This document shows positions 13,199-15,224 of a stretch of 15,224 nucleotides of DNA, piece after piece (position 1 is the stretch's first letter; each line of letters starts with the position of its first letter). The stretch is from the NCBI GenBank assembly GCA_050946195.1, contig JBMNUI010000047.1, forward strand, positions 1 through 15,224, given 5' to 3'. Position numbers and translations under genes: made by a program. The notes under the pieces were generated by a model, which worked only from the letters and a program-made list of their open reading frames with translations, was not told the DNA's origin and ran no database searches. This stretch comes from UMGS1002 sp050946195 (GTDB lineage: Bacteria > Bacillota > Clostridia > Oscillospirales > CAG-272).

Positions 13199-13986
13199 AC
13201 CGTCGCCTCCCCCGCCGGGTTTTTTGTCTTTTTTCTTGCAATCAGAATTGCTTCGGCAAGTATTATGTCCTCGGGGGTGGTGATTTTTATATTCTCCCGG
13301 CCGCAGTCGACAAGCCTTACCGGGTTTTGTATGCGCTCGACAAGCTGGCTGTCGTCGGTTGCCGAAAACCCGTCCTCGCGGGCCGAGTATGCCGCCGCCC
13401 GGTAGAGGGTGGCGTAAAAGACCTGCGGGGTCTGTGCCAGCCAGACAAGATTACGGTCGGTGGTGGAGTCGATGAAATTGTGCCGGCCGGCAATTTTCAC
13501 TGTGTCGGGCACGGCACAGGCTGCGATTGCCGCGCGGTAGCGGTAGGCGGCCATGCAGACCCGCTCTATCATCTCGACCGTCACAAGGCAGCGCGCGCCG
13601 TCGTGTATGGCGATATATTTTGCCCCGGGGTCTGTCGCCTCAAGTCCCCGCAGGACCGATTCCTGGCGAGTCGGGCCGCCTGTGACTATTTTTTTCAGCT
13701 TTGTGATATTGTATTCCTTGCGATAATTCTCAATCAGCGGGATTTCGCCCTCGCGCGCGGCGACAACTATCTCACTGATAAATCCGCAGCTCTCAAAGGC
13801 GAGCAGCGAGCGGACGAGCACCGGTATTCCGGCAACAAGCTGGTGCTGCTTTGAGAGGCTGCCTCCGTTTCCCATCCGGTCGGAGCTTCCGGCAGCCGCG
13901 ATTATGGCCGAGGTGGGCTGCTTTCTCTTATCCGAGCCGACAATCGTCCTCAGTGCGTTTGCAATCAGGTATGCAGTGTCTGCCAT
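13195..13986 (-). CDS. ispD: 2-C-methyl-D-erythritol 4-phosphate cytidylyltransferase
   Basis: This 263-residue enzyme joins CTP and methylerythritol phosphate in the MEP pathway. The nucleotide-binding loop AIIAAAGSSDRMG (27-39) is followed by SKQHQ with K46. The motifs IHDGAR (127-132), AVPDTVK (158-164), QTPQVF (185-190), TDD (210-212) and the final ENIKITTPED (231-240) fit the family. Two small differences stand out: about 24 residues precede the usual N terminus, and the residue after IHDGAR is cysteine where proline is usual. No better start exists before the nucleotide loop, and GAGG lies about 10 bases before this ATG. It overlaps ispF by four bases, and the gene starts 12 bases after rpiB. 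Confidence 0.95.
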   Translation of the reverse strand: MADTAYLIANALRTIVGSDKRKQPTSAIIAAAGSSDRMGNGGSLSKQHQLVAGIPVLVRSLLAFESCGFISEIVVAAREGEIPLIENYRKEYNITKLKKIVTGGPTRQESVLRGLEATDPGAKYIAIHDGARCLVTVEMIERVCMAAYRYRAAIAACAVPDTVKIAGRHNFIDSTTDRNLVWLAQTPQVFYATLYRAAAYSAREDGFSATDDSQLVERIQNPVRLVDCGRENIKITTPEDIILAEAILIARKKTKNPAGEATV

Positions 13987-13998
13987 CTTTATGCGTCC

Positions 13999-14475
13999 TC
14001 ATTCGTCGTCCTTGAAGCTGCAATTCTCGATTTCCCCGAGCATTTTGACCCTCGTGTCGTGGTCGCCGCCGATATATTCAGTATTAAGGAAAATATCGGC
14101 CAGCCGCTCGACCGTCTCATAGTCAATTACCCGTGCACCGAGGCAGAGGACATTGGCGTCGTTGTGCTCGCGGGTCATTTTTGTACTGTATTCGTCAGAG
14201 CAGACCGCCGCGCGTATACCGCGGTGCTTGTTGGCGGCCATAGACATCCCGATACCGGTGCCGCAGATGAGAATTCCGAAGCGGCAGTCACCGCTCTGCA
14301 CCAGCCGGCAGAGCCGGTGGGCAAATATCGGATAATGGCAGCGCTCCTCACTGGGGCAGCCGACGTCTTTTACTTCATATCCTGCCTGCCGCAGATGCTC
14401 TGCCAGCCGGAGCTTATAGGCAAATCCGGCGTGGTCGGAGCCGAGGGCGACGGTGATTTTTTTGCTTTCGTTCAT
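13999..14475 (-). CDS. rpiB: Ribose 5-phosphate isomerase B (RpiB/LacAB family)
   Basis: This 158-residue enzyme interconverts ribose 5-phosphate and ribulose 5-phosphate. SDHAGF (13-18) binds the substrate, C71 in ICGTGIGMSMAANK is the expected catalytic base, and REHNDANVLCLGARV (102-116) is conserved. Relatives act on galactose 6-phosphate (LacAB) or allose 6-phosphate, but no such pathway is nearby, so RpiB is preferred. ATG 14475 has AAAGGA 9 bases upstream; a TTG at 14484 would add three residues. It begins 5 bases after tsaB. Confidence 0.92.
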   Translation of the reverse strand: MNESKKITVALGSDHAGFAYKLRLAEHLRQAGYEVKDVGCPSEERCHYPIFAHRLCRLVQSGDCRFGILICGTGIGMSMAANKHRGIRAAVCSDEYSTKMTREHNDANVLCLGARVIDYETVERLADIFLNTEYIGGDHDTRVKMLGEIENCSFKDDE

Positions 14476-14480
14476 TATTA

Positions 14481-15200
14481 TCAATCCTTTTCAGGTTTTA
14501 TTTTTTTGCTGTTGAGCCGCTCAAGCCGCTCGCGCTCGGCCTGGGGCATTCTAAGGTAGGTGGGGACAAGCTCGGCGTCTGTGGTACGCAGACCGCCCTT
14601 ATAGAGCTCAAGCGCGCAGACTGCGACCGAATAGGCATTCTGCCAGAGGAGATGCCCGGGGGCTATGTGAAGCCCGGCTATTTTTAGCGAGGGCTCAATC
14701 AGATCATACCCGTCGCCGCAGATGTATATTATGTCGTCGTATTTTGCCAGCTCGTCATATAGCTCGGTGAGCGATATGGCACGGTCGGGGCAGAGGCGCG
14801 TGAGCCGTCCGGCCCGGCAGTCAAATATGGCATTGTAGACCTGCCCCCGCCGCGCGTTCATCACCGGGCAGATTATTCCGTCGCAGCATATAAGATTATA
14901 TGCCAGCGCCATGAGGGTTGAGATTCCGATGCAGACCTTTCCCCTGCCGAAGGCCAGCCCCTTGATTGTAGCCGCCCCGATTCTCACCCCGGTAAAGGAG
15001 CCCGGACCCGCCGCGCAGGCGAAGATGTCGATGTCGTCAACGGCCGTGCCCGAAGACTTCAGCACCATGTCTATTGTCGGCAGGAGGGTTTCGGTGTGTG
15101 TCAGCCCGTTGTTGAGTGTGACAAGGGCAATAAGCTTGCGGTCGTCGCAGAGCGCTATCGACGCGGTGGCGGCGGTGCTGTCAAGTGCGAGTATTTTCAT
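14481..15200 (-). CDS. tsaB: tRNA threonylcarbamoyladenosine biosynthesis protein TsaB
   Basis: This 239-residue protein of the ASKHA fold partners TsaD and TsaE in making the t6A37 modification of ANN-decoding tRNAs. The start MKILALDSTAATASIAL (1-17) and AAGPGSFTGVRIGAATIKGLA (63-83, shown in part as GPGSFTGVRIG) are typical, and it lacks the metal-binding histidines of TsaD. ATG 15200 has GAGGA 5 bases upstream; a GTG at 15212 would add four residues. A TGA at 15209-15211, read in frame from the window edge, may end the upstream gene, often tsaE in Firmicutes, but too little is present to call it. It heads the visible part of an operon with rpiB, ispD and ispF. Confidence 0.95.
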   Translation of the reverse strand: MKILALDSTAATASIALCDDRKLIALVTLNNGLTHTETLLPTIDMVLKSSGTAVDDIDIFACAAGPGSFTGVRIGAATIKGLAFGRGKVCIGISTLMALAYNLICCDGIICPVMNARRGQVYNAIFDCRAGRLTRLCPDRAISLTELYDELAKYDDIIYICGDGYDLIEPSLKIAGLHIAPGHLLWQNAYSVAVCALELYKGGLRTTDAELVPTYLRMPQAERERLERLNSKKIKPEKD

Positions 15201-15224
15201 GACTGTCCTCACATATAAGGCGCA

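Overview
This window looks like chromosomal DNA from an anaerobic, spore-forming Firmicute of the class Clostridia, possibly of the Oscillospiraceae type; the family is my inference. The signs are a complete spoIIAA-spoIIAB-sigF sporulation operon, the MEP isoprenoid genes ispD and ispF, low-GC-type Shine-Dalgarno sites, GC-rich third codon positions judged by eye, and intergenic hairpin repeats of a kind I associate with clostridial genomes. There are 14 confidently identified protein genes. I see no rRNA, tRNA, CRISPR array, transposase or phage gene.

Layout. (1) 1-2056, plus strand: a hairpin-rich leader, then spoIIAA, spoIIAB and sigF, which form the forespore sigma-F switch, closed by a hairpin terminator at 2022-2056 that can also serve the opposite strand. 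A promoter-like site at 1941-1969 lies between sigF and that terminator and could make a short RNA. (2) 2065-5383, minus strand: ychF, trmB, a nitroreductase-family gene and truB, largely translation and tRNA modification. (3) 5384-6163: a 780-base gene-free stretch built from short inverted repeats. It includes a 36-base perfect palindrome, a terminator-like hairpin repeat and a short, apparently decayed reading frame, and ends in a strong vegetative promoter. (4) 6164-11449, plus strand: an OmpR-type response regulator, a membrane histidine kinase, a membrane-anchored HtrA protease and an MscS-type channel, closed by a terminator at 11456-11477. This looks like an envelope-stress operon. (5) 11478-11714: more hairpin repeats. 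(6) 11715-12386, minus strand: rpe, followed by a 335-base gap that probably holds its promoter. (7) 12722-15200, minus strand: tsaB, rpiB, ispD and ispF in one tightly packed operon.

The most unusual gene is the last one of the signalling operon (10037-11449). It joins an MscS-type mechanosensitive channel to a cytoplasmic ParB/sulfiredoxin-like domain that keeps a GEKR motif, but it has no DNA-binding helix-turn-helix or later ParB regions. Its position behind a two-component system and HtrA suggests a membrane-tension or osmotic-stress device with a nucleotide-binding or enzymatic output. The other genes are ordinary housekeeping or sporulation genes.
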